Assembly: GCA_021796135.1 (NCBI GenBank)
Contig: JAJYOQ010000026.1
Coordinates: 1-17,781, forward strand
Direction: 5' to 3'
Source of the DNA: Bacteroidota bacterium
GTDB lineage: Bacteria > Bacteroidota > Ignavibacteria > Ignavibacteriales > Ignavibacteriaceae
Length of the DNA stretch: 17,781 bases
In this document: positions 8,251-15,747 of the stretch, one piece after another
Layout of the letters: each line of letters begins with the position of its first letter
Position numbering within the stretch: position 1 is the stretch's first letter
The notes under the pieces: model-generated
Told to the model about the DNA's origin: nothing
The model's database searches: none
Seen by the model: the letters and a program-made list of their open reading frames with translations, nothing else
Program-made: the position numbers and the translations under genes

Positions 8251-8991
8251 ATGCTTAATATAAATATTAATGAAATTAGACTAAACAATAAACCTTTACT
8301 TAATAATATAAATTTTAAATTGGAAGAAAATAATATTTACACTATTATCGGACCAAATGGTTCAGGGAAATCTACTCTAATTAATTCTCTTACTAGTTTA
8401 CTTGATAAAAAATTTTATTCCGTGAACGGTAAAGTTCTGTTCCATAATAAAGAATTGCTCTCAATAAGATATGATGAATTATTAGAAATTAGGAGAAAAT
8501 ATATTAAATATGTATTTCAAGATGCAATTAATTGTTTTGATCCGCTAAAGAAGTTTGAGTTTTACTTTAATAATTTTTCAAAAAATGTTTCAGATATTGA
8601 AAGTATTCTAAGTTATTTTATTTTACCAGAAAAAAATAAATTGTTTCGGCTATTCCCTTATGAAGTAAGCGGGGGAATGGCTCAAAGGATTGCCTTTGCA
8701 TTAGCTCTTCTGAATGACCCTGAAATATTAATTTTAGACGAACCTACTTCTGGGATAGATTCGGCAATAGCTAATTTATTTTTATTAAAGATTAAACAGT
8801 TTGCCTCTGAGAAAAACCATAGTGTTTTACTTGTCACCCATGATATTAAATTTGCCGAAAAGGCAAGTCATAAAATAGCTTTTTTAGCAAACGGAAGCAT
8901 TTCTCAATTTACTTCATTTGATAAATTCCATTCGGATTATAGCAAAGGATTTCTCATATTAAATAATAATTTAAATGAATCAGTAAAATGA
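8251..8991 (+). CDS. ABC transporter ATP-binding protein, DppD/NikD-like (short form)
   Basis: Cytoplasmic ATPase subunit that would power the peptide/nickel-type importer encoded divergently. Walker A GPNGSGKS is at 34-41, the Q-loop Gln90 is followed by the INCFDPL segment typical of this subfamily, the signature VSGGMAQR is at 139-146, Walker B ILILDE ends at Glu164, and the switch His is His197. At 246 residues it is much shorter than DppD/OppD (about 320-330). It lacks the C-terminal oligopeptide-transporter extension with its Cys-rich motif, and is closer in size to NikD-type subunits. The stop overlaps the next ATPase start as ATGA, so the two are translated together. The family is certain; the substrate is not. 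Confidence 0.9.
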   Translation: MLNININEIRLNNKPLLNNINFKLEENNIYTIIGPNGSGKSTLINSLTSLLDKKFYSVNGKVLFHNKELLSIRYDELLEIRRKYIKYVFQDAINCFDPLKKFEFYFNNFSKNVSDIESILSYFILPEKNKLFRLFPYEVSGGMAQRIAFALALLNDPEILILDEPTSGIDSAIANLFLLKIKQFASEKNHSVLLVTHDIKFAEKASHKIAFLANGSISQFTSFDKFHSDYSKGFLILNNNLNESVK

Positions 8992-9788
8992 GTTATTTAT
9001 TAAAACTAGAAAATATTGGATATTCAGTACCAGAACAAACTGAAAAGTATAAACACGATAAAAAAAATATTTTATCGCACATTAATTTCGAACTCGAAAA
9101 AGGAAAAATTTTAGGCATAGCAGGTGAATCTGGCAGCGGAAAAACTACACTAGCCAAAATTATTGCCGGAATACTTCTACCCACCGAAGGAAGAATTTTT
9201 TCGAATTTTGCAAATGAATGGCAGGAATTAAATTCCTCTCCTGTTCAAATACTTTTCCAAAATAATAGTGAGATATTAAACCCGCTTAGAAAGGTAGAAA
9301 AAATAATAGATGAAGCAATTAGGATAAGATATAAAAGCAATGAAATCAATAGCGAGAAGAAAAAAATATTCAATTCATTAAATATATCTTATTCAATAAT
9401 AAGTCGGAAAGGATTTGAATTGAGCGGCGGCGAACAGCAGCGAATTGCACTTGCAAGAGTTCTTGCATCAAAACCGGAATTATTAATTTTGGACGAACCT
9501 TTTTCTGCACAAGATCCCATATCGCAATTAAACTTGCTTAATATTTTAAAAAAAATAAACTTGGAGTATAATATTACAATTATATGTATTGCTCATAATC
9601 TTAATCTACTTAATAGACTTTGCGACGAAATGATTATTCTATTGAATGGAAAAATTGTTGAAAAAGATACTGCTATAAAAATATTTGAATCCCCTTCACA
9701 CCCTTACACTAGATTTCTATTAAAAGCCGGTAATTACGATTTATCTTATGAGGAAATATCGAATGAAATATTACAATTTAATTATTGA
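8988..9788 (+). CDS. ABC transporter ATP-binding protein, DppF/NikE-like
   Basis: Second ATPase subunit of the importer, expected to pair with the protein encoded just upstream. Walker A GESGSGKT is at 46-53, Q-loop Gln91, signature LSGGEQQR at 145-152, Walker B LLILDE with Asp169 and Glu170, and switch His203. The ending SPSHPYTRFLLKA (235-247) is the hallmark tail of DppF/OppF/NikE proteins, where it marks the C-terminal extension. The length of 266 is closer to NikE than to the longer DppF. Its start overlaps the previous gene (ATGA). Its 3' end overlaps the convergent cytochrome gene by 7 bases, leaving no room for a dedicated terminator between them. Confidence 0.92.
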   Translation: MSYLLKLENIGYSVPEQTEKYKHDKKNILSHINFELEKGKILGIAGESGSGKTTLAKIIAGILLPTEGRIFSNFANEWQELNSSPVQILFQNNSEILNPLRKVEKIIDEAIRIRYKSNEINSEKKKIFNSLNISYSIISRKGFELSGGEQQRIALARVLASKPELLILDEPFSAQDPISQLNLLNILKKINLEYNITIICIAHNLNLLNRLCDEMIILLNGKIVEKDTAIKIFESPSHPYTRFLLKAGNYDLSYEEISNEILQFNY

Positions 9789-10198
9789 AGCTGTAAAAGA
9801 TAATCCGCAATTTTTCCCAGATTTTTTACATCAATATTATTAAACGACGGCATCATAACTTCAAATTTTGTTCTATAGTTTTTAAAGCGTTCAGAGGACA
9901 TATAAGAAACAGGGTTGCGTAAATAATTAATTAAATTGTCTCTAGTCCAGTATTTTTTTACACCATGTATGTTGGGAGCCATTTTGGTGCCATTCAAATC
10001 TGCACCATGACAGCCAGTGCAGCCTATACTTGTCATCAATTCCAGTGGTGTAGAGGCTTGAGTCGATTGCCCCATTTGAGGTGCTGATGATGGTGCATTT
10101 TTTTCTTGAATATCACTTCTATTAGTTGATTTTTCAAGTACAAACAGAATTAGGAAAATTACAAGAAACGCTGCTACCCAAATTTGTGGCTTTGTCAT
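9782..10198 (-). CDS. Membrane-anchored monoheme c-type cytochrome
   Basis: Small electron carrier held in the membrane by an N-terminal helix with its heme domain outside the cytoplasm. From the ATG at 10198 it is 138 residues: a membrane segment at about 5-22, a Ser/Pro/Gln-rich linker (about 30-50), the heme-binding CTGCH (Cys60, Cys63, His64), and a distal MMPSF with Met115 or Met116 as the likely second iron ligand. The reading frame can be extended by seven codons to a TTG at 10219. I prefer the ATG because it places a Lys just before the hydrophobic stretch; neither start has a strong SD. It is monocistronic and convergent with the ATPase pair. Such single-heme proteins serve respiratory chains, but no oxidase or other partner lies in the window. 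Confidence 0.88.
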   Translation of the reverse strand: MTKPQIWVAAFLVIFLILFVLEKSTNRSDIQEKNAPSSAPQMGQSTQASTPLELMTSIGCTGCHGADLNGTKMAPNIHGVKKYWTRDNLINYLRNPVSYMSSERFKNYRTKFEVMMPSFNNIDVKNLGKIADYLLQLQ

Positions 10199-10239
10199 TT
10201 TAAACCCAGATTGTTTCAATGATTAATTATCTTACAATA

Positions 10240-10247
10240 CAAAAATA
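10240..10247 (-). promoter_or_regulatory. Possible Bacteroidota-type -7 element upstream of the cytochrome gene
   Basis: On the minus strand this reads TATTTTTG, matching the Bacteroidota -7 consensus TAnnTTTG, 41 bases upstream of the ATG at 10198. No good TTTG -33 partner is seen at the expected distance. In DNA this AT-rich the match could be chance. Confidence 0.25.
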
Positions 10248-10333
10248 AAGAATAAAAGTGACATTTACCCATATACATAAGCTTAATATAATTTGGGGAA
10301 ATTCTTGCGCATGTCCACATGATTCATTCATAA

Positions 10334-10341
10334 TACTTTTG
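10334..10341 (+). promoter_or_regulatory. Possible Bacteroidota-type -7 element upstream of the secreted repeat protein gene
   Basis: TACTTTTG fits TAnnTTTG and lies 41 bases before the ATG at 10383, about the same distance as the motif upstream of the divergent cytochrome gene. No clear -33 TTTG is found at the expected spacing. Weak evidence on its own. Confidence 0.3.
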
Positions 10342-10371
10342 TATATTTTAGCGTAACAATAAAATCAAGAA

Positions 10372-10375
10372 AGGA
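10372..10375 (+). promoter_or_regulatory. Ribosome binding site (AGGA) of the secreted repeat protein gene
   Basis: AGGA within AAAGGAA, seven bases before the ATG at 10383. It supports that start and shows that SD-led translation is used in this organism. Confidence 0.6.
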
Positions 10376-10382
10376 AATTACC

Positions 10383-10862
10383 ATGAAAAGTAAAATCTTG
10401 TGGTTTCTTTGGATTATTCTTGTTCTCCCATCAGTAGGCAAAGCCCAATATAAGCCAATAAACATTGCTCTGTTCAATCCCATCCAGATTTTCCCGGAAA
10501 ATAGTTCAATAGAAGGAATTCGAATTAATCTAATATATGGCAAGAATGTTGCCATGACTGGATTAGATTGGGGATTTGTTAATGATGTAGGCTCTGGGGG
10601 ATTTAATGGAGTTCAATTGGGGATTGCTAATATTAGTGAAGGAAATGTTGTCGGTTGGCAAGACGGTTTACTAAATATCAACAAAAATAATGTTAAGGGA
10701 TTTCAAAGTGGTTGGTATAATTCTGGTGGTCATGTCAGCGGTTTTCAATTAGGTTTAGTTAATTATGCAGAAAGCTTATATGGTCTCCAAATAGGTATTC
10801 TTAATATTATAAAAACAGGCGGGCAATTTCCTGCATTTCCAATAATTAATTGGTCTTTTTAA
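10383..10862 (+). CDS. Small secreted protein with LA_2272-like glycine/asparagine repeats
   Basis: A 159-residue protein with an N-terminal signal peptide (hydrophobic 5-16, likely cleavage after about residue 21, GKA-Q), so it is exported to the periplasm or surface. Residues 73-146 consist of about five short units of 14-17 residues with the pattern G-(F/V/L)-Q-x-G-(hydrophobic)-x-N: GVQLGIANI, GWQDGLLNI, GFQSGWYNS, GFQLGLVNY, GLQIGILNI. This matches what I know of LA_2272-type surface-repeat proteins, including the short aromatic ending PAFPIINWSF. The regular repeats suggest a beta-solenoid or a beta-rich surface sheet. No enzymatic function is apparent. It has its own SD sequence and is followed 6 bases later by a strong hairpin, so it is probably a single-gene unit. 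The family name is from memory of motif style. Confidence 0.75.
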   Translation: MKSKILWFLWIILVLPSVGKAQYKPINIALFNPIQIFPENSSIEGIRINLIYGKNVAMTGLDWGFVNDVGSGGFNGVQLGIANISEGNVVGWQDGLLNINKNNVKGFQSGWYNSGGHVSGFQLGLVNYAESLYGLQIGILNIIKTGGQFPAFPIINWSF

Positions 10863-10868
10863 CTATAG

Positions 10869-10892
10869 AGCCCCGACTGTAGAATCGGGGCT
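10869..10892. terminator. Intrinsic terminator between convergent genes
   Basis: Perfect 8-bp GC-rich stem AGCCCCGA / TCGGGGCT with an 8-base loop, followed on the plus side by TCTATTATT. It lies between the repeat-protein gene (plus) and the aminopeptidase gene (minus), so it may stop transcription from both sides. The T-tract is imperfect in either direction. Confidence 0.8.
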
Positions 10893-10938
10893 TCTATTAT
10901 TAAACTTTTCTATAATTAAAATAAATTCTTATAAATAT

Positions 10939-13386
10939 TTATTTATCTGAATTTAAATTTTTATCCATTCTTTCTTCTATCAATTTAATAGATTTTTGAG
11001 CTGTTCTTAGGATAAAATTATTGTTTGCATTCTTTACAAGTTTCTCTAACAAAGTAATATCAGATTTGTCTCCTAACCTCCCTAGGTCTCCCGCAGCTAT
11101 CAATCTAATAAGCCAGTAAGGATCATCTATACTTTTTCTGACAATTTTAAGGGTTAAATCTTTATTGTCTTTTGACATTGTTATTGATATTAAAGCCCTT
11201 ATCCTAAGAGGGTCAGGTTGTCCATAATTAAGAAATTTCTCTGCTTCAATAAACCCTCTTGCAGGATCTACGTTCATTAAGGCTTGAAGAGCTGAACTTC
11301 GTATTATTTCCTGATGGGAATCAATTTTGAGCGCTTTGTTTATATATGGCATTGCATTTATTGAGTCAATGGAAGCAAGGGCTGTCAAAGCAGCAGCCCG
11401 AACATAATAATTATTTTGATTATCGAAGATTCCTTTTAGAATAATAGGAATATTCTTATTGTCTTTATATTTTTTTAATTGGTCAATTGCCTGAGTTTCA
11501 ACCCTTGTGTCTTTATCTTTTAATGCCTGAAGCAGCTCGATTTCAATATCATGTGAAGAATATTTCCCTAAAGCTGATAAACTAGCTTGTCTTACCCCCC
11601 AAAATTTATCTTTTTTAGCTGATTCAATTAGAGCAGGTACAGCATCCATAGTATTTTTAAAAGATAATTGATCTGCAGCCCACACTCTACCCGAAACGTC
11701 AGAATCATTCTTCAATTGATAAGATAATTCTTCAGTTGATTTTTTGAAATTAACTTCATCAAGTAATAAATGCCCCTCATCAAAATTAATCATCAAAGGT
11801 TTTTCATTTAAATTAAATGAAAAAGTATTTTTCAAAGAGTCTACCCAAATTTTCTTTTCTATTTTTTGATTAGCAGTAATAATATAAATATTTACCGGCA
11901 TTTTATAAACTGGTGTTAGGCTGTCCACCTTTTGAACTTGATCAACATTTAGCGTCAGCGTTCCGGTAGTATTATTATAATTATAACTAACATCATAAAT
12001 GGGATGACCTCCTTTGTATAGCCATTCATCATAGAACCAATCTAAATTTTCTCCAGTAGCTTCACGAACTGCATCTGTGAAATCATGAGTATCGACATTC
12101 TTAAATTGGAATTTTTTAACATAATATTTTATTGCCTTGAAGAATAGATCATCCCCTAAGATTCCTCTCATCATATTTAAAATAGATGCTCCCCGGGGAT
12201 ATATATAAACTCCGAAAATATCTTCAGCAGATTTATAGCCATCCCATACTGTTGGGCGGCGTTCGGTTTTATCCGCATTAATAACCTGATTATGATCTTT
12301 CGTCATTTCAAATGTAAAATGATCATTACCGAAAGCATGCCTGCCATATAAAGCTTCAAAAAAAGTTGCGAACCCTTCATTCAGCCATGCATGCTTCCAA
12401 GATCGGCATGTAAGCAAGTCACCGAACCACTGATGAGCCGTTTCATGCGATACCAAATCTGTACTTGTTGTTTGAGGTTCCGCATTAATTTTATGCAAAG
12501 TATTGTCTGTCAAGGTAATAGCAGAAACGTTTTCCATTCCACCTTCGGTAAAATTTGTGACTGTTGAAAGTGAAAGTTTTTGCCATTCATAGTGATGACC
12601 AGTTACTTCCGAAAAATATTTTAGAATGTCCGGGGTATGCGAAAAATCTTTTTTAGCATACTTTTCATATTCCGGCAATACATAATAATAAATAGGGATA
12701 TTGTCCCATCTGTCTTTAACAACCTTAAATTTCCCTGCAACAATTGAGTTGAGATAAACAACATGTGGTTTATCTTCAACCCAGGTAAAAGTTTTAGTTC
12801 CATTTTTTTTGTTTTCAGATTCATTTTTTAATAAACCGTTTGAAACTACCGTCCAATTAGAAGGAACCGTTGCCGTTAGTGAACTTGTTCCGAAATCATC
12901 CGGATAGTCGTGGCATGGGTACCAATAATGGGCATCTTCGGATTCGCTTTGGCTCCACAATTGAGGAGTTCGATTCGGATAAGCACTATCGGGCAATACA
13001 AAGAATATGCCTTTGGTTGGAATAGTAGAATAAGTAATTGAATAAATTAATGTGTCATTTAATCCATAGTTTTTGCCAAGTTCAATCGAAAGAATTTTTC
13101 CGTTATATTTAAATGGAATATCAGAATCGCTCAAAACTACTTTTTCTATTTTCATTCCTGCGGCATCAAGATGAACAATTTTATAGTTTTCCCTAAGAGG
13201 GACTATTTTTTCGGTGGCAACTCCGAGAACTTCTTTCTTATTTATATTAAAATGAAGATTAAGATTTAAATCGATCATATGAAATTCTTTATCTGGAACT
13301 TTCTGAAGCGGTTCACCAGCACTTTGAGCAAGTATAATTTGAGTCAATATAAATAAATAGAAAAGTAAATAGTTTATCTGTTTCAT
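10939..13386 (-). CDS. Secreted M1-family metallo-aminopeptidase with HEAT repeats
   Basis: Zinc exopeptidase that removes N-terminal residues from peptides, probably in the periplasm: residues 1-20 are a signal peptide (cleavage near ILA-QSA). The N-terminal beta domain is followed by the substrate-anchoring GGMEN (282-286), the zinc site HETAH (314-318) and the third ligand Glu337 in LNEGFA, spaced 18 residues after the second His as the family requires. Tyr396 in IYPRGA is the likely transition-state Tyr. After a beta-sandwich, residues about 565-800 are HEAT-like helical repeats (for example WGVRQASLSALGKY and YWLIRLIAAGDLGRLG), instead of the ERAP1-like C-terminal domain of PepN. The length of 815 fits this Bacteroidota-type subgroup. 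GGAG lies about 10 bases before the ATG. The gene follows truA by 46 bases and may be its last cotranscribed member. It could supply amino acids from imported or external peptides. Confidence 0.93.
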   Translation of the reverse strand: MKQINYLLFYLFILTQIILAQSAGEPLQKVPDKEFHMIDLNLNLHFNINKKEVLGVATEKIVPLRENYKIVHLDAAGMKIEKVVLSDSDIPFKYNGKILSIELGKNYGLNDTLIYSITYSTIPTKGIFFVLPDSAYPNRTPQLWSQSESEDAHYWYPCHDYPDDFGTSSLTATVPSNWTVVSNGLLKNESENKKNGTKTFTWVEDKPHVVYLNSIVAGKFKVVKDRWDNIPIYYYVLPEYEKYAKKDFSHTPDILKYFSEVTGHHYEWQKLSLSTVTNFTEGGMENVSAITLTDNTLHKINAEPQTTSTDLVSHETAHQWFGDLLTCRSWKHAWLNEGFATFFEALYGRHAFGNDHFTFEMTKDHNQVINADKTERRPTVWDGYKSAEDIFGVYIYPRGASILNMMRGILGDDLFFKAIKYYVKKFQFKNVDTHDFTDAVREATGENLDWFYDEWLYKGGHPIYDVSYNYNNTTGTLTLNVDQVQKVDSLTPVYKMPVNIYIITANQKIEKKIWVDSLKNTFSFNLNEKPLMINFDEGHLLLDEVNFKKSTEELSYQLKNDSDVSGRVWAADQLSFKNTMDAVPALIESAKKDKFWGVRQASLSALGKYSSHDIEIELLQALKDKDTRVETQAIDQLKKYKDNKNIPIILKGIFDNQNNYYVRAAALTALASIDSINAMPYINKALKIDSHQEIIRSSALQALMNVDPARGFIEAEKFLNYGQPDPLRIRALISITMSKDNKDLTLKIVRKSIDDPYWLIRLIAAGDLGRLGDKSDITLLEKLVKNANNNFILRTAQKSIKLIEERMDKNLNSDK

Positions 13387-13432
13387 TATTATTCTTCTCC
13401 GAGTTATTATAAAAATATATTATGGGACAATA

Positions 13433-14224
13433 TTATTTCAAAAATGTCAAAATCCTAATCATTGGTTCAGTAGAATCATTTTTCAAGATTTCATTGTAGA
13501 GCACATTTTCGAGAAATAAACCGGAAGGCGGGGCAGTATATCTTGCCGGTTCATTTGAAAATTTATTTAGATAGCTATACACATCATTAATTGATTTTTT
13601 TTTCCTTCCTATCTCTACGAGAATTCCTGTAATCCTTCTTACCATTTTCCAAATGAAATGAGATCCTTGAATCCGGATTAGGATTATATCACCAGATTCT
13701 TTTAGCTTTATGCTATCTATTAAGACTTTTTTAGATTTATCTTCCTTATCTTCCTCAGCAAAAGAAGAAAAATCATGCATACCCAAGAATACTTGTGACG
13801 CCTCGTTCATTGCGTTAAAATCTAATTTGTCTTTAATCCACCAAACATAATTTTTCCCAAAGGCAGTTCTTCTGCGTGATATTTGATAAATATAGCTTCT
13901 TGCAGTAGCATCGTGACGGGCATGAAAAGTGGGTTTAGCCTTTTCTATTTCCAATATATTGATATCATGCGGCAACAAGTCATTTAGCTTTAATTTAAGA
14001 ATTTCAGGAGCGAGCATGCTTTTAATTTCAAGGTGAGCAACCTGACAAAGAGCATGGACTCCGCTGTCGGTCCTACCTGATCCCTGGAAATCAAAAGTAA
14101 CATTGCCAAAAATTTCCGAAATGGCTTTAATGATTGTACCCTGAATTGTTTTAGCATTTTGTTGTTTTTGCCAACCGCTGTAACGGGTGCCGTCATATTC
14201 TATATATATTTTATATTTGCTCAT
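13433..14224 (-). CDS. truA: tRNA pseudouridine synthase A
   Basis: Converts uridines 38-40 of the tRNA anticodon stem-loop to pseudouridine. The 263-residue length is normal. YDGTRYSGWQKQ near the N-terminus and GSGRTDSGVHA (48-58) with the catalytic Asp53 are the family's defining motifs. HARHDATARSYIYQI (about 101-115), FSSFAEEDKE and the C-terminal FIWKMVRRITGILVEIGR are also typical of TruA. It starts 9 bases after the queD stop, so it is most likely in the queE-queD operon; all three genes act on tRNA or its modified bases. The ATG has no obvious SD, consistent with coupling to the upstream gene. Confidence 0.96.
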   Translation of the reverse strand: MSKYKIYIEYDGTRYSGWQKQQNAKTIQGTIIKAISEIFGNVTFDFQGSGRTDSGVHALCQVAHLEIKSMLAPEILKLKLNDLLPHDINILEIEKAKPTFHARHDATARSYIYQISRRRTAFGKNYVWWIKDKLDFNAMNEASQVFLGMHDFSSFAEEDKEDKSKKVLIDSIKLKESGDIILIRIQGSHFIWKMVRRITGILVEIGRKKKSINDVYSYLNKFSNEPARYTAPPSGLFLENVLYNEILKNDSTEPMIRILTFLK

Positions 14225-14233
14225 TGATTTTTG

Positions 14234-14647
14234 CTAAAGAGAGATTTCTTCTTCAGCATAATCATCCGGTGTTTCACATACACGAACTTTTACCTTATGA
14301 ATATTTTGCGGAAGTCTTGCATTTTTAATCTCATTAAGGAAAAATCTGGTAATATTTTCTACCGTAGATTGGAAGTTTACAATCATTTTTTTTGAATTCA
14401 TTTTAATTAAGAAATCGATAACATCTTCATCTTCGTTAAAAACAAGAAATGCATGATCTAATTTTTCAACTAATGGTTCAACTGCATCTTTAAGATGATA
14501 ATAGTCCATTACCATACCGTTTTCCATGACATCACCTTCAATTTCTACCAACATTTTGTATGAGTGTCCGTGAATATTTTTACACTTGCCAAAATGCTCC
14601 GGCAATCGGTGACCCATTTCCCAATTAAATTCTTTTGCTATTTTCAT
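14234..14647 (-). CDS. queD: 6-carboxy-5,6,7,8-tetrahydropterin synthase
   Basis: Second step of queuosine precursor (preQ0) synthesis: converts dihydroneopterin triphosphate to 6-carboxytetrahydropterin, the substrate of QueE. The zinc ligands are visible as MGHRL and the two His of NIHGHSY. The catalytic Cys is in GKCKNIHGH, the DH pair in KLDHAF, and the substrate-binding Glu in VCETPDD. From the ATG at 14647 it is 137 residues, typical of QueD. A longer frame to 14674 exists, but the ATG at 14647 has AAAGGAG four bases upstream and overlaps the queE stop as TAATG, so it is the better start. The MKIAKEFNWEMGHRL beginning also matches QueD. Confidence 0.95.
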   Translation of the reverse strand: MKIAKEFNWEMGHRLPEHFGKCKNIHGHSYKMLVEIEGDVMENGMVMDYYHLKDAVEPLVEKLDHAFLVFNEDEDVIDFLIKMNSKKMIVNFQSTVENITRFFLNEIKNARLPQNIHKVKVRVCETPDDYAEEEISL

Positions 14648-15285
14648 TATACTCCTTTTGCAGTCGGTTCCCAAATAAATTTATGCATTTGGAGCTGGAA
14701 CCTAACATTAAGTTTATCGTTTAATATCCATTCAACTAATTTTACAGGTACAAGCTCTCCGAAGACAACAGAGAAAAGGACACTGCATTTATCAGTTAAT
14801 TTATAATTATTTATAATTTTTTTTGACCATTCATAATCCTCGCGTGAACCGATTACAAATTTTAATTCATCTCCAGACTTAATGTAATTAATATTTTCGT
14901 AATAATTCTTCTTTAACATTCCGCTTGACGGGCATTTTAGATCCATTATTATTTTGACTCTAGGATCTATTGCATTAATCGGTAAGCTTCCTCCTGTTTC
15001 AAGCAAAACATCATAACCATTATCACACAAGGTTTTCATTAATTCGATTGATTCTAATTGAACGAGAGGTTCACCACCGGTTATTTCAATTAAATTACAC
15101 TCTATTTTTCTTACTTCGTCTAGGATTTGATCAATAGTCAAGTCTTTTCCCTCAAAGAAAGCATATTCTGTATCACAATATTTACACCTTAAGTTGCAAT
15201 AAGTTAACCTTATAAAAATGCATGGAAGCCCTGCTTTTGTACTTTCGCCCTGAATTGAATAATATATTTCATTGACTTTAAGCAT
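14647..15285 (-). CDS. queE: 7-carboxy-7-deazaguanine synthase (radical SAM)
   Basis: Radical S-adenosylmethionine enzyme that rearranges 6-carboxytetrahydropterin to 7-carboxy-7-deazaguanine in the queuosine pathway. Residues 5-14 (NEIYYSIQGE) are the QueE N-terminal signature. The [4Fe-4S] cluster ligands are Cys30, Cys34 and Cys37 (CNLRCKYC), and the SAM-contacting GGEP is at 70-73. The length of 212 is in the QueE range. The C-terminal QMHKFIWEP is typical too. It is first in a probable queE-queD-truA operon, divergent from rpsT with a 130-base gap. I saw no preQ1 riboswitch-like element upstream. queC and queF are not in the window. Confidence 0.95.
   Translation of the reverse strand: MLKVNEIYYSIQGESTKAGLPCIFIRLTYCNLRCKYCDTEYAFFEGKDLTIDQILDEVRKIECNLIEITGGEPLVQLESIELMKTLCDNGYDVLLETGGSLPINAIDPRVKIIMDLKCPSSGMLKKNYYENINYIKSGDELKFVIGSREDYEWSKKIINNYKLTDKCSVLFSVVFGELVPVKLVEWILNDKLNVRFQLQMHKFIWEPTAKGV
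14652..14658 (-). promoter_or_regulatory. Ribosome binding site deciding the queD start
   Basis: On the minus strand AAAGGAG precedes TATA and the ATG at 14647. It lies inside the last codons of queE and, with the TAATG junction, points to coupled translation. It argues against the upstream start at 14674. Confidence 0.75.
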
Positions 15286-15345
15286 TTAATTCTATAACAA
15301 TATGAATAGGAATGAATTTAAGCATTAAATTTAAATAAGTAAAAT

Positions 15346-15374
15346 TTGACATCAAACTGAGGTTTCCCTATATT
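15346..15374 (+). promoter_or_regulatory. Strong promoter of rpsT
   Basis: TTGACA (15346-15351), a 17-base spacer and TATATT (15369-15374): a near-ideal housekeeping sigma-70 promoter. The same bases also read TTTG (15345-15348) -N20- TATATTTG (15369-15376), close to the Bacteroidota pattern TTTG-N19-TAnnTTTG. A transcript would start about 35 bases before the rpsT ATG. Confidence 0.8.
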
Positions 15375-15415
15375 TGGATGCAAATTTTTATATCTAAGGT
15401 AAAGGTTATTGATAT

Positions 15416-15691
15416 ATGGCGAGTCATAAATCAGCTAAGAAAAGAATACGTACTAGCGCTAGAAGAAGAAAAATAAATCAGATTGCTGAATCAAAGGCAA
15501 AAACGATAGTAAAGAAAGCTCTATCCTCAGGAGATAAAGAAGAAGCTGAAAAATTATATAAAGAAGCAGTTGCAATTCTTGATCGGAGTGCAACAAAGGG
15601 TTTGATGCATTCAAATACAGTATCTAGGAAAAAATCAGCCTTAACAAAGCATGTTAATAGCTTAAAAGCAGTTAAAGTTAAAGAGAAATAA
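15416..15691 (+). CDS. rpsT: 30S ribosomal protein S20
   Basis: Small-subunit ribosomal protein that binds 16S rRNA early in assembly. Its 91 residues begin MASHKSAKKRIRTSARRRKIN, the standard S20 start, and continue with the helix-rich, Lys/Arg-dense body and the conserved KGLMHSNTVSRKKSALTKHV end. AAAGG lies 10 bases before the ATG. It is monocistronic: a consensus promoter sits just upstream and a strong terminator follows 25 bases after the stop, as is common for rpsT. Confidence 0.97.
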   Translation: MASHKSAKKRIRTSARRRKINQIAESKAKTIVKKALSSGDKEEAEKLYKEAVAILDRSATKGLMHSNTVSRKKSALTKHVNSLKAVKVKEK

Positions 15692-15716
15692 ATTTGATTC
15701 TTATTTATTTACGGTT

Positions 15717-15744
15717 AGGCTCTTCATTTTGAAGAGCCTTTTTT
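15717..15744 (+). terminator. Intrinsic terminator of rpsT
   Basis: Perfect 9-bp stem AGGCTCTTC / GAAGAGCCT with a 5-base loop (ATTTT) and a run of six T, ending four bases before the 3' end of the convergent GlmU-like gene. The T-run is only on the plus side, so it acts mainly on rpsT. Confidence 0.92.
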
Positions 15745-15747
15745 ATT

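Noticed and set aside
8233..8253. Tiny leader frames overlapping the first ATPase start (two closely spaced ATGs before 8251)
   Set aside because: They are out of frame, only a few codons long and without an SD sequence; the closeness is expected by chance in AT-rich DNA.
8993..9184. Minus-strand open frame inside the second ATPase gene
   Set aside because: It is antisense to the Walker A region of a clear ABC ATPase and has no start context or family features.
10328..10555. Minus-strand open frame over the start of the secreted repeat protein
   Set aside because: The plus-strand gene has a signal peptide, an SD sequence and a terminator; the minus-strand frame has none of these and no family likeness.
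14564..14806. Open frame on the plus strand across the queD/queE junction
   Set aside because: Both genes on the other strand are well-identified enzymes, and the plus-strand product has no recognisable motif.
15286..15415. Possible preQ1 riboswitch upstream of queE
   Set aside because: No preQ1-type hairpin with an A-rich tail is seen on the minus strand; the region is plain AT-rich sequence plus the rpsT promoter.
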